A stretch of 64,000 nt of DNA from Plasmopara viticola (GCA_001695595.3 MBPM02000102.1:1-64000), one strand, 5' to 3'. Shown: positions 48,782 through 60,270, counted from the stretch's first letter. The notes: generated by a model from the sequence alone, not told the origin. Numbers and translations are program-made.

Positions 48782-49558
48782 GTGTTTCCGTCTCGTTCGA
48801 AGACAAAGACAACACGTGTGTTGAATTGTGTTCACACAGATGTCATGGGGTCAATGAGCACTTTCCTGAAGGGTGGTGCCAACTATGTTCTTATGTTTGT
48901 GGGTGACTTCTCACGATATGCTGCGCTTTCTCTGATCAAGAGCAAGTGTGAAGTGGCTGGAAAATTCGATGATTTCCTGACGTTGTACGAAAAATAGTGG
49001 GGTGCTCGACTACGATGTTTGCGATCCGACAACATAACCGAGTTTGTAAAAACGAAAATAGCTGGAATATGCCAAGAGAACGGTATTATACACCAGCGCT
49101 CTATTCCATACAGCCCTCAGCAGAACGGAGTGGCGGAGCGTATGAACAGGACTATCATGGAGAAAGCCCACAGCATGTTACACTACAAGAGCGTTATGAC
49201 GGAATGGTGGGCGGAAGCGGTAGATACAGCTATCTATATAGTTAATCGCTCCGGCAATACGGTCCATCCTCGCATCAAACTGTACGAGGTAGCTTTCAAG
49301 ACAAAGCCTCAAATGGATCACCTGCGCGTATTTGGTTCACAAGGCTACGCTCAGACTGACGATGTAAACCGGAATAAAGTGGGACCCAAAAGCTCCAAAT
49401 GTATGTTTCTCGGCTATGCAGAGAACGTCAAGGGCTATAGCGTGTTTGACTTGGAGAATAACAAGACTAAAGTGACGCGCTTTGTGAAATCTGATGAGCG
49501 TGAGGTGAGCGGCACTTACGACACGCAAGAGCTCAACCAGAACCAATTATTCAAGTAA
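48782..49558 (+). pseudogene. Copia integrase core
   Basis: The DDE residues are recognisable: VHTDVMGSM (first Asp), LRSDNITEFV (second Asp, near 49025) and PQQNGVAERMNRTIMEKAHS (Glu, near 49135). A TAG at 48995-48997 and a frame change split the first part from a 179-codon open segment (49019-49558), which also contains HLRVFGSQGYAQ and KCMFLGYAENVKGY, typical of copia C-terminal integrase. Confidence 0.85.
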
Positions 49559-49979
49559 TGAAGGATGGTGATTAAGTCAATGTTCAGCATCAAGCGGATC
49601 GACAGCCAATTTCGGACGATCTGTCGTCGAGACTGTCGAGGATATGGATGATATGGATCGCACGCCAAGCGCCGTTGAACAGCGTCTAATGCTTTGTGAA
49701 GGCCCTGTATAGAACAGGCTTGAGCTAACGGAGTATCATCAACCGTCCCACGTGCAACAAGAAGTTCGTTTCGTGTTTCGGCCTAAAATGGAGCGAACAA
49801 AAATAAGACGTGAGCCGGTGCTAATGCTAAGAGACGGCTTCGATGATAAAGAGTCAGTGAGGGCCTTCCGACTTCAAAATGTGCTAAAAAGGACGAAAAT
49901 GGACTAATTGCATATACCGTTCTTGCCTACATTGTGAGTATTGACGATGATACGGACTGACCGACTACGTATGCTCAAG

Positions 49980-50330
49980 CAATGGCAAGCGATGATGCAA
50001 TAAAATTGCGTGAAGCAATAGATGCTGAGCTTTGCTCTCATGAGGAGAATAAAACGTGGACATTGAAGCCACGAGGGAAGATTATACGCACAATTGGATC
50101 AAGGTAGGTGTTTTTCAAGAAGCGAGTTCAGAATGGCGCTATTGTGCGATATAAGGCACGACTGGTCGCGAAAAATCTTAAGCAAGAGTATGGCGTCGTT
50201 TTTCTTAAGGGGTTATTTCCCGGTTGCCAACATGAACTCGATTCGAATAATTCTCGCGGTATGTGCTGAATGTGACTATGAAATCGAACAGCTGGACGTC
50301 GACACGGCTTTTTTCAACAGCGTGTAAACT
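49980..50330 (+). pseudogene. Copia reverse transcriptase, N-terminal part only
   Basis: It reads IKLREAIDAELCSHEENKTW, then RYKARLVAKNLKQEYGV, then NMNSIRIILAVCAE and IEQLDVDTAFFNSV, the standard copia RT fingers up to the first palm Asp. Frame changes are needed between segments. The YxDD active site is absent because the element is cut off. Confidence 0.8.
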
Positions 50331-50387
50331 GACAACTTCTTATGAAAGTATCGCATGGTATCGACGATGCTCAAGGCTACATTGATG

Positions 50388-52434
50388 GGTGAAACAACCT
50401 GGAAAACTTATGCGAATTTTGTCTTGCCACTGCCTAACTGGTGGCTATAAGCCATCGATTAATTTCATTTTAATTTCTATCATTCTCCGACACTCTATCT
50501 GAATTTTTACAAATATCGGATAATTTACAACCAATATAACCAATAATTATGGAACGTCTGGACCTTGATAATCTGTAACCACAGATTCTGTGGATGGTTT
50601 CAACGCATATGTTTTTTTTTATAAATTGTAATTTTATTGCGTGGCTGCCGCTACCGGCCAATTTGTCGGTGACAACACTAACGTCTCATATTTTTCCTGC
50701 GATAGGATTAAGAGATGGGCTTCATTATTACGGTTTTCTTTTGGAGATAGATGAGTCCAGAAACCTGCGTCATATTCCCTTCCTTCTTGGCTTCGTACTG
50801 CGGGTTTGCTTTGTATCTACGCTTTCAAATGCCACCTATAGCGATTTGTACCGCGTAGCTATAGCCAATATGACCTTATCCGCCATTTACCGACATTAGG
50901 GTCCTTGTGATACGGCTCCAACACTGAAGTTAAAAGCACTAATTGCATCCTTAAGCCTTTGGTAATCCCAGCTCATTGATATCTCGCGATTTTTTTTGCA
51001 ATCAAAAATAGTTTAATCAACCTTGGCGCATAATAATTTGACTGAGAAAAATTATTGTGACGCCACCCCAATTATCGTCGTCCAAAAGCGCCATGTCGCC
51101 AGCTTCGAAGTCAAAGACGAGTCTACTATTTTACCTGGTGGTCAAAACACTTCGCGCGCTTTTGGGCATCGCTCTTTATCTCCTGGGCGACCTTATGTAA
51201 AGTGACTTGACGAAGCTCTTGTGCTGACTTTTTAACTTGCGAAGTTCTGAATCTGATGCCCTATCATCAGGCATATAAGGTACATATCCCAGATCTGTTT
51301 TATTCTAATTGTAAAGTGTACGCATCGATTATCGGCTGTCTCCACCAAATGCAGATAGTCGGGTCAATCATTCTGTGCTAGGTTGATAAACCTCGACGGC
51401 AATTTTCAGCATCCGATCAATCCTTCCCGTCTGACATACCATTTGTGACCTTTTGGTCAAAGACAAATTTTGCGTTGCGCTCCCACAGCAGACACGGTAG
51501 CTTGAGTAGAATTTGGTGTCCCGGTCAGGAACAATGGTCTGTGGCATGCCATAGTCCTTTTTTTATATCTTCATAAGATCTTTGCAATTCCTGCAGTATC
51601 GTCCGTTGTCGTTCAAGCGACAAACTTACTCCTTCTGGGTAGCAATAAATAGTCATCATCATGGCATTAGAGCTACTTTTGGTCACTGGTAGAGACATCA
51701 TAAACTCCATTGAAATCTACGTCTTGTAATATTATAGAGACTGAAGTAATTCTGGTATTCTGTTTGCGTAGCCTGTTTGTCCGAATTGTTGCTACAATCT
51801 CGCAAATCTTATTGGCACCCAGTAGCCCTCGCAAGCTAACTTGGGTGGCTTTACGCTTTGATTTCGGCTAGTGTGCCAATACATCAGCCATGGTATTAGT
51901 ATTATCGGAATTCCACTTACACGAGAATAAAATCTTAGTGTTGCCTTCCCGTCCTCTGCAAAGCCAGCTACGCGTCAAGCAACAAGGCAGCAACGCACAC
52001 TATCAAGCCGGTTTGTACTTTTCTGCATCAGGATCATCTCAATACTCGTGTGATCCGTTCTGACCGTGATATTGCGATCGAGAAGCTTCATAGGTCATAC
52101 TTTTGACCTAGGCCTTATTTCAAGTAGCTTTCGCTCACAATCTGGTTAGTTCATCTTGGCTGGCTTTATTTTCAAACTGGAAAATTAACAGAATGCTCTC
52201 CCTCTTCCTCCTTTTGACCCAAAATATCCCAACCTTGAAGATGAATACGTCCATTTGAGTACCAAATAACTTTAAAACTCCGGAAGACTAAGTACTAGTT
52301 GGGTCGTCAAGCAACTTTTGAGCCCAATGAAGCCGTTTAAGTGATAGTTTGAGAGTGCGTTCGTTCTCAACGGCATTTTTATATTTATTCTGGCTTGGAG
52401 TGGTTCTGTATATTGCGCAAAGGCCTTGCAAAAC
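50388..52434 (-). mobile_element. Gypsy-1 fossil remnant in unit 3
   Basis: Contains the end of the 3' LTR (to about 50693), then minus-strand integrase (51525-51710, with MEFMMSLPV and just downstream TIVPDRDTKFYSS), RNase H (FIGLKSCLTTQLVLSLPEF near 52272-52330) and the RT connection (AFAQYTEPLQARI near 52390-52430). RT active site, gag and the distal LTR are deleted. At about 52435 it joins sequence equivalent to about 8.5 kb of unit 0. Confidence 0.75.
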
Positions 52435-53965
52435 CGCACAGTATCTCGGCGTAAGTACGCTACGCCGTCGGTTGAAAATTTGATTGCTTGCAGAGCACGA
52501 TCGCGCCTAGCGCATCGAAAACCCTCATAAAAGTGAGCAAGATTCATATTACATAGTCGAGAATGACCTTTCAGTCTCTGCAAAGATGGTGATCGTCCTA
52601 TTCGACGTAGTCAGACCTTACTCGCGAGTTTGTGGCTCGTCCTACCAGGACGAGGGTACAAGCCACAGGCTCAAGAGCCAGGCTCTGACTACATTAAAAG
52701 GGTGTTCAGTGCGGTGCAGGCAGGGTGGTACTTTTTTGGCTCCAAAATAACCATCCTACATACACTGCACTCAACTGAGCAAAACACTTGCACGACTGTG
52801 TGTTGCATACCGCGCTCTCTAATATTTGCCTAAAAAATCAGTTGGGACGCATCCTTCCTCCAGGTTGTTCTTAATCGCTATCAAAAAGCTTACTAAAAAA
52901 TGATAGCCTTTGCGTGTCTTCGCGTCACAGGCGCTTCGTTCTGAACAATAAAGCAGACTTTGTCAACTTGTTCGCTCGTTGCGAGCTATTTGGTGATCAA
53001 AAGGGAATATGAGCTTAAACTTTGGAGTACAACGTTCCTATCAATTATAGCGAAAAAATCAGCCGAAATGAAGCACAATCACTATCTCGAATGCCAAGCG
53101 TACTTTTGCAAAACCGTGACTAAGAAGTTGAGCCTGTCTTGTGCTGCCTGAATTAAAAAAAATAGGACTTCTCGGTTTGCAAACTGTTAATTTTGCCGTT
53201 AGAAATTTTAAGAACGCAACTTACTCTTTATCCAGGTGGTCTTCATCATCCACAATAATTGATATAAGGCATATCATGACTTTTTAGTTGACAAGAAAGA
53301 ATTACATGACAACACCTGATGAAACAGCTGGCTAATACAATCTTTTTAGCCTTCCTGACCTTAAAGCTTCGCAAATATTGCTGTCAATGTCTTTTGACAA
53401 GTCTGTAAAAAGATACCCTTGTCTTTTCCAAAGTTGACTAAGGTAGATGGACGTAGCAGATGCAACCGGTAAGAATTTGTTATTTGTTCTGAAAAGAATG
53501 AATTCGATCAATGCAAAATGAAGGAGCGGGAGCGGGCTGTTTTAAGTAGCTTTGGCTTATTCATAAAAACAAACGCAAGATGTTCTCGATGGCACGATTT
53601 TCTCGCTTAGTCTGATCATCAGCCTACAGATGGCCAGCTGAGGACATGTTTAGCCTTATACCAAGTATCTCGAAAGCGTTTTTAAGAAAGCAAGGGTAAT
53701 CATTCGAAACATTTGTTTCCAAAGGTACATATGTCTAAAGATTCGATAGAGGATCAACGCTTTTGTGTTCGGTACAGCCGCTGAAAAAGCCATTTTGTTA
53801 ATTGGTCGGCATAGCCACTGTTTCCAAATCTTTAGTAGTGCTGCTCATATGTCATCTCGTACATAGACGCCATCGATTTAGTGATCCGGACGAGGTCACA
53901 GCTGTAACATGAAGTCATAAATGTTGTCAGGAAGATGCGATAGTCCATCAGCCAAAGCACTCCAT
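52435..53965 (-). mobile_element. Gypsy-2 fossil remnant in unit 3
   Basis: The first 700 bp match the unassigned 8.5-9.2 kb part of unit 0. From about 53150 it follows the unit 2 sequence that units 0 and 1 lost, including integrase remains near 53590-53800 (NAFEILGIRLNMSSAGH on the minus strand). Homology ends at about 53965 inside the RNase H end signature, marking the right edge of the tandem array. Confidence 0.7.
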
Positions 53966-54600
53966 TACTAGGAAGGTAGTCGCAATTAGCCTTTCGCAAG
54001 TGAATTTGCTGCGCCGATTGCCATTTGCGGTCGTAATTGACTTCCTTTATCTACCAGTCTTGCCTGGTGCTTTGGACAAGAGAAAGCGTCGGTGCCGTCA
54101 CTAGGTTCCTTAATAAAGGGCCAATACCTTCTCACACAGGACTGAGTTTCTGAATCCAAGCCAAGTTTATAACTATCAGATGGTTTTGCCGAAGGCAGGT
54201 CTTGTGGAACCACATCCTAGCACTACTTTGCCAAAGAGCTTTTAGTACCCGATGAACCGTATATCTACTTTACTTCATGTACTAAGTGTCTTGTGATTAT
54301 CATCTAAGATCGCTTCATCTAAAAGTGAAGAAGACTTGGTCTCTTTTACTGGTTGAATAAATCTATGTTGTCGACTTTTCAATTGGCGTTATAGCTTTCA
54401 TAGCGGTCTGCACTCAAACCCCCCATTATGAAGGTGTATAGTCGGGCACTAGCGTCGTTTACTAACATATCAACTTTGGCGTTTTTCGTCCAAGACAATA
54501 CGCCTCGCTCCACATCGCATTAGATAATTAAAAGCGTCAAAATTGACTTCAATTAGCTCCAATCATCGCTCTTCGACCAAATCAACAATCGCGACGAGAC
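53966..54600. other. Unassigned sequence right of the tandem array
   Basis: No resemblance to the repeated unit. A 75-codon minus frame (53986-54213) has no recognisable motif. I see no gene, RNA or element here. Confidence 0.4.
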
Positions 54601-54609
54601 TCTTCGTGC

Positions 54610-55320
54610 CAAAATTTCTTATTGCATTGACACATCAACTTTATACCTCCGCTCATCAGAATACCCACTCAGTGGAACATGTGTCACTACGCGTGTAACA
54701 GTAGGTCACCGCCTTAAAAACCTCGACCCTCGTCAGCTACACTACAACAAACATTCAGCAAATGCTGTTCACAACTACATTTGCTCGTTAATTTTTCGTA
54801 CTACTTCACGTGCATCGTCAAAGCCGCATCATTAATGTCTGAGCCTACACCAAATATTGCTTTGCGTGGTATGCAGGGAGCGCATCTCTTTACGGGCAGA
54901 TAGCGTGCCATAATACGCGCAGTAAAAGCACCTCATCATTGAATCTTTCAGAGCCCATTACGTTGCTCTTAGCATGGACCACGTGCTGTGGCTTACTAAC
55001 ACCGCTCAGTGGCTTGCGTGCTACTCCACGCGTAGCGATAGGTCCTCGCTTATACTTCCTTGTGTTAACGGTAGCATTGTCATGCAGCGAGCCTTGTCTC
55101 TTACAAATACTGCCAGTAACTTCCATACCACTCTACGCGCAGTGATAGTGACTCGCCAATACTGCCTCGATTTTACACCTGATATATCCCTCCGCGCGTG
55201 GTATAAGCGTTTCATTCATGCCATTTTGGCTCATTTCAGCCATGACAAGCAGCGAGTACTGTGCTTGACAATTACCGCTCAGTGATATACGTGCCACTTC
55301 TGCCCCTGCTTTCTTGCTCA
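54610..55320. repeat. Degenerate tandem repeat of about 100 bp
   Basis: At least three, perhaps four, related blocks follow one another. Patches such as ACCGCTCAGTGGCTTGCGTG, ACTGCCAGTAACTTCCATAC and ACCGCTCAGTGATATACGTG recur, followed by CCACGCGTAGCGATAGG or TACGCGCAGTGATAGTG, at spacings of roughly 105 bp in the clearest pair (near 55025 and 55131). An older block lies near 54665-54705. The minus strand through these blocks gives repeated LSG..Q...HA-like peptides broken by stops. Origin unknown. Confidence 0.5.
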
Positions 55321-58300
55321 TTGTCAGCCATGTATCACCATTTTGAATCGAAAGCTGCGTACCATGAGCGATTTTAAGCAACTTTAAGTTATGTATATCT
55401 GTCCCTGACGCGACTAGGTCCTTTACTGACATTTTCATGTCCAACGCGTTGGCCAACTCGGTCCGATGTTTGCACCAATGACGCTACTGCTCTCAAATAG
55501 CAATTAATTTGTGACGCACCAAGGCTCCGCTATGAGAAACCCAGAGGTTTTGACGCCCAGTCATTTCATATTCGTGGCACATCAGTCACGCCATACCTCA
55601 TATCTTGAGCCTAGGCCCAAGACCAAGCAGCGTTCAACGCAATTACGATCGTGATCCATGGGCTTATAAGATACACTTACCCGTGTTTCTGTCACTAAGT
55701 GAGCGACGTAAGAGTCGCCGATATTTAATATATTGAGTGTTGAGTAGAATTGCCCACGCTAGGGAGTCAACGGAAAAAAGACTATGATACACGGTTTTTT
55801 GCAACGCCAGCAAGCCTGGCTTGCGAACACAATATATGCCATAGAGCACGGATCTTTGAGCGCTAAGTGTACGACTTATAATATCTCTTGAGATTCGCCA
55901 ATACGCAATTGTTCTCTTCAGTCTAATCCGCGCATAGTGATCTTGACATATTCGGGCATTACAGAAAACTAATTGGCAGTGAATATTTGCTCTTAAACCT
56001 TGGCGCTCTTGGCCCAAAAGAAATCCAGCCCCGAATTGCGGATAACCGTGAATGAAGCATTGACGGATGTCCATACTATGCCTTATAGCGGAACATTATG
56101 CCGCTTTATCATCAGCACAGCTGAGAATAGACATACCAATGGACCCTGGCTCTCCGGTCTCCCCTACCCTGATGTCCGAAAGTTAAGTCAATACCCTTAG
56201 CCATTTCCACAGTCTCCCCAATTAGGTCAACTCTTGCTAAAACATTCCGTCCGAGCGATGCTTCGGCGCATTTCGTCCATGACGACCGTGGCTGCCACAA
56301 TTTCTGGACGAGAATTGTTGGCCAATTAAGTTAAAAAGGTCGCATATTTGAATACATTCTTCCAGCTGTTTCTTTCATTGGTGGGTTGCAAGGAGGCATG
56401 ACCGTACACAGTACGCATACTTGGAGTGGCTAAAAGATTTGCGCAACTACTATGCATACCAATACCTTCTGGTATGCATTAAGCATATAAAAGAAGAGGT
56501 CTTTCATATGCTACTTATCTACTAACCTTCAAGATTCAAATACTGCTTTCCCCATGATTTCGAAACATCACATGGCTTATGTCGCAAAATATAAGTCTTG
56601 TGCTACTTAGTACCAAGCAAGCCACGTGTGCTTGCCGACGAGTTATTACATAAACAAGTCTATGAAAAGGCTCAGGCCAGTGGTATTTCGACGAAAAAAA
56701 TGTCAGCTTAAAAAAATTGATGTCAGCTTAGCTTTCGTAGTCAAAGATTCTGTAATTGAGTGCCGAACCCTCACTGGCGATCATAGTTTTAATGCTGTGA
56801 GTGCACAGATAGTATGCCTCGCTAAAAGGTGGATCTAAATTTGTCAGCTCAAGTCAATGCAATCGTTCGCAAATAAGTTGGGTATGTTTTACGTCCAGAG
56901 GCTCATTATGCGTTGTTTGGTGAACACTTGGGCAATTTTTTTTTGTTTTGGAATACGTGCTAGCCAATTTACGTGAACAAGAGGGTGGAAAAGTATGTGA
57001 AGGCCTGTAAAACTACCATAGAGTCAAACCCGACGCTTACAGCTAACGTGTTGGACTTATGCAGGGCCTGCCAGACCAGCAGTTATAGCCTCAGTCTTGT
57101 CTAATGCTTGCTTAAAGCCGATGATTTGCCGCCTATGAAATAGTGTATTTAACACCACTTTAATCCAGTGTCACTTGAAAATACAAAGCAAAGCAATTTT
57201 TTGTGTACGGCTTTGAATACGGTGACCTCCTAGGAACAATTGTGTCTGGTGGGACACGTGATTTACCGCTGCGTCTGGCTAATGTCGCTTATGAATCTAG
57301 GGGGTTGCTCGATGATGTCAACTTCAGATCAATTGGAAAAGGTGGTCAGATGAAGGGTGCCGACGTGTGCTCGAAAAAAAAGTCAGTATGTGCGCTATTG
57401 CGCCACATTTGTGAGCCGACAACCTATCAATGGTTGACTTCAGGCTCAAGAATGCAAATTGTCGGTTTTTGCATCAAACGGCTAGGATGACCAATAGTAC
57501 CATTAGCACTAATTAGCCCGAGTTTGTTCAGGATCAGTGGCGTCAGGGCAAAAAGGACCTATCCTCTCAGATCTCTAGCTCCTGTTTGGAAATATATGTG
57601 ATCTTCGATATTTCCAGGGTAAGGAATATGCTTTCGTTCGCCTAGCATCAATGTAAAGGATGTAGTCAAAGACAGAAATAAAAACATTTTTATTAAAGAG
57701 AGGTGTTTAACTGATTACCGATCTTACGAGTAGTTTCGGTATTTACGAACAAGATAAAACGCACCAACTTTTTTTATCGTTTGCACTCTGGAAGAGATGG
57801 ATAGGTGCGAACTGTCACCCCTCTCAAGATGAGGTCGAGTTTGTTCAAAGTTCGAGTTGGTCATCTCAAGCAAAATTATGCTCCTCGGGTCTTCGAGTTA
57901 TTCATCAGTTCCTAAAACTGCATCCTTACAATTGACCACAATGTTAAGTTGCAGCTAGTATTTTCCGTAGCCACCTAAGAGACTAACTACAAAAAGAGCT
58001 GTGCTTTTTGAACACCCGGCCGACCCTGGAGCTCACGGCAAAGAAAGACGTCCTCCAGCGCAATTTGCACATTTCGCGCTGATGCGTGGCGATCGTTTAA
58101 TAGCTTTAAGGGTCAGGTCACCCAAAAAATTCGCGTCTTGACCGCCGATTTGACCTATTGAGCAATCTCAAGTGCGTACACTCTGTCGTGCATGAGAGGT
58201 TGTTCCTTTTAAAAGAAAACGTAGATCAGTGGCGGAAGCGAAACATTCGGTCGTCAAGGACAGTTGCATGATCACGTGTGCACGTATTGAATTAGGCACC

Positions 58301-58771
58301 GATTTTTATTTCTTCGGAATTGACGCGTTAATCCCACTGAACAAATTTTGTAGGAGGTGTTTAACAAGCTCTGACGAAGTAAATCCAACGCCGTCGCGAT
58401 CTGTGATCCAAAAAAGGCATTTTGTTAGAAAACCACGGGCTTTTAGCCACACATTAGTACTTAGTGAAATCGACACTAGAAACATTGATCGTAACTGCCT
58501 CGCATGGCATTGTGTTGAGGCCGGTACATATCTGGGGTAAGTTGTCCCCAACTCACCAAGTAACACAGTTGCCTTTGTTCTTCATCTTACGTAAAAAAAT
58601 ACTTCGTCCAAAAAAGTTATAAATTGTGCAGCAGCGCCCTGGAGGTTCACTAAGCTCAAAAATAGGCTCTTTCGCCCAATGAGGTGGTCACGATAATTGA
58701 AAACGCTGAAAGGTACCTTTAGCCCCGCACAAAAGTTTAATTTCTTTCGAGTAAACCGCTTAATGCGGAGC
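55321..58771. other. Long gene-poor stretch
   Basis: Open frames of 60-140 codons occur (minus 55133-55456, minus 55664-56074, plus 56626-56838, plus 57203-57490, overlapping plus 58229-58540 and minus 58306-58566). None has a signal peptide, domain motif or strong coding character that I can defend. A stretch near 56970-57010 on the plus strand reads KRVEKYVKACKTT, faintly like the zinc-finger region of a gypsy integrase, but nothing around it supports that. Confidence 0.4.
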
Positions 58772-59131
58772 TTAACGAATCAGCAAGGTCGTGCTGGAAC
58801 AACATTTATTATATTGCCGCGTGCAGAGTGGTCTCCACAAAGCCTTTGAAGTGAAAAGCAGATGACCATACTGCTCGACGCCATGGCCTGCATTTTCTAG
58901 GAAAAACCAAACAGGAAGGTATTTTACTTTCTCTTCCGACCCTTTGTCGACCTTACCGGGCGAGGAAAACAAAGGGTGAATGCGTTCCTTGTCGCGGTGG
59001 ACTGGAAGATTTTTAAACAGCCTTTTCCTTCTAGACGCATTCGACGCTGCAAATCCGAAGCTCATCGTCAGAAGACTGCAAAACTTTAGACTTCTTGCAT
59101 TAAAGTCGACAAAGTTACGGTTGTTATTCAA
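58772..59131 (-). other. Weak candidate: decayed RXLR-like effector ORF
   Basis: This 119-codon minus frame has a moderately hydrophobic stretch (FCSLLTMSFGFAASNAS, residues 17-33) directly followed by RRKRLFKN and, ten residues later, DKERIHPLF. The layout recalls an oomycete RXLR-dEER effector (secretion signal, RxLR, then an acidic EER), but neither motif is exact and the signal is not at the N-terminus. It could be a decayed effector gene or chance. No known effector is identified. Confidence 0.2.
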
Positions 59132-59528
59132 TCCTTATGTATGACATTCGAGCTTTCATACCGATTTCCGTTTAAGTGGAGCCATAAACTGACACGGAAT
59201 TGATACCGACTAACTCAAGACGAAAAAAGCATTTTAACCTCTGCCAATATATGATCACGCATCTAGCCGTTTCTCAAACATATTAATAAACATAATAGAA
59301 TGACCCCGATTTGAACTTAAGGATCCGGCATTCTTACCAGCTAGCGTATGGTATCTAGGTAAAAATCTCACAAAGAAAATCATTTATTACAGGAAAACCG
59401 GTCTCTTTACAGTATATAAATAAGGTCTATCTATAGGCGCTAATAATAGTTATTATTACTGTCAGAGTTCGAGAACGACAAAAATAAATGTACCGCGTGT
59501 CATTTCTAGCTCTTTGTCATTCGTCAGG

Positions 59529-60059
59529 ATGCTGGGAGGTGGGGGGTCGAATACATTGCGAGGCGGCAAGCGTTCATTCGAATGCAAAACTCTTGTCGGG
59601 AACTTTGTTGAAGAGGCCTATCGTCCAGGCGCGATGAAAAATGTTTGCGATGGAGGTGTCAACTATTCCACTAGCACGCGCGTTCAGATGCAGGAAGGTG
59701 CTCGTATTACAGTGCGAGAGTTCGGTGCGGGACTTCACAATGTCTATGATACATCTAATTACAATTACAGCGAGCTTGTGGGGGCAGACAAGACGATGTC
59801 GTCGAAGGCGTGGCGATCGATTTCACAGTCCGTGTACAACAACTCGGACAAACCTTCTGAATTTGCAGCACCTCGTGAGTTGAAGGGGCGACCAATGCAT
59901 GGAGAGGAACTTCTGAAGCATCGTGAGCGCTGGACCAATGAAAGTGAAGCACTGGTGAAGATGCGCTACGTTACTGATAATTCTGCCTCAACGAACCCTA
60001 TTGTGAAGCCTCAATTTCGTAAAGAGCTGTGCAATCCGATTCAGCCCACATATAAATAG
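59529..60059 (+). CDS. Conserved-looking hypothetical protein, 176 aa
   Basis: A single-exon frame starting MLGGGGSNTLRGGKRSFE and ending at a TAG at 60057-60059. I chose the ATG at 59529 because TCATTCGTCA, an oomycete initiator-like element, lies immediately before it (59517-59526). No in-frame upstream ATG is present. The protein is soluble, rich in Asn, Ser, Tyr and Gly in its middle (residues 35-90), with a basic, charged C-terminal third containing ELLKHRERWTNESEALVKMR. No signal peptide, membrane segment or catalytic motif is seen. The balanced composition and absence of paralogous decay suggest a real gene, but I do not recognise the family. It is convergent with the phosphatase gene, 211 bp apart. 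Confidence 0.7.
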   Translation: MLGGGGSNTLRGGKRSFECKTLVGNFVEEAYRPGAMKNVCDGGVNYSTSTRVQMQEGARITVREFGAGLHNVYDTSNYNYSELVGADKTMSSKAWRSISQSVYNNSDKPSEFAAPRELKGRPMHGEELLKHRERWTNESEALVKMRYVTDNSASTNPIVKPQFRKELCNPIQPTYK

Positions 60060-60270
60060 TTAATCGTGACTTACTCAAGGTGTTTAAATCACTCATAATG
60101 TCAATTTTACTGGTACCCTCGTCGTCACTATTAACAAAATATTCCTCTCTTTCTCTCTATTACAGGACAAAAGTCGTCAAACTATGCGTCTCTTGTTAAA
60201 CACGCATTCTTCTCCCTGCAGAATCGACATGAATCGATTAGCGCTCACCGTAACAAAAATGATCTTTATC
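60060..60270. other. Short convergent intergenic region
   Basis: Separates the 3' ends of the 176-aa gene and the phosphatase gene. It contains a pyrimidine-rich run (CTCTCTTTCTCTCT) near 60147 and no other feature. Confidence 0.5.

Larger units (their letters stand above)
47263..50387 (+). mobile_element. Ty1/copia retrotransposon, truncated within reverse transcriptase
   Basis: A probable 5' LTR starts TGTTAAAATCACACC at 47263 and ends near 47408. It is followed by gag (about 47459-48243), protease (from 48257), integrase (about 48810-49558) and the first part of RT (about 49980-50330). There the element ends and tandem-unit sequence resumes at GATGGGTGAAACAACC. There is no 3' LTR, RNase H or RT active site. 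Several frameshifts and stops are present. It lies at the left edge of the unit 3 Gypsy-1 LTR and replaces about 100 bp of it. It is absent from the other units, so it arrived after the unit existed. Confidence 0.85.
43470..53965 (+). repeat. Tandem unit 3: decayed copy, interrupted by copia and internally deleted
   Basis: Fourth and most diverged copy. It starts with a CM1 pseudogene, follows the unit order to 47262, is interrupted by a truncated copia element (47263-50387), resumes at about 50388 inside the Gypsy-1 LTR, and runs to about 52434. It then jumps to sequence equivalent to about 8.5 kb of unit 0, which deletes the gag end, the distal LTR and the Helitron scrap. It continues through Gypsy-2 to about 53965, where homology to the other units ends. 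It keeps the Gypsy-2 integrase block missing from units 0 and 1. Confidence 0.85.

Noticed and set aside
56970..57090. KRVEKYVKAC... and LCRACQ on the plus strand as a gypsy integrase zinc finger
   Set aside because: The His pair is absent, spacing is wrong and no other retroelement segment is nearby.
57203..57490. Plus-strand 95-codon ORF
   Set aside because: It has no motif, no initiator-like element and no recognisable homology, and its length is unremarkable for this region.
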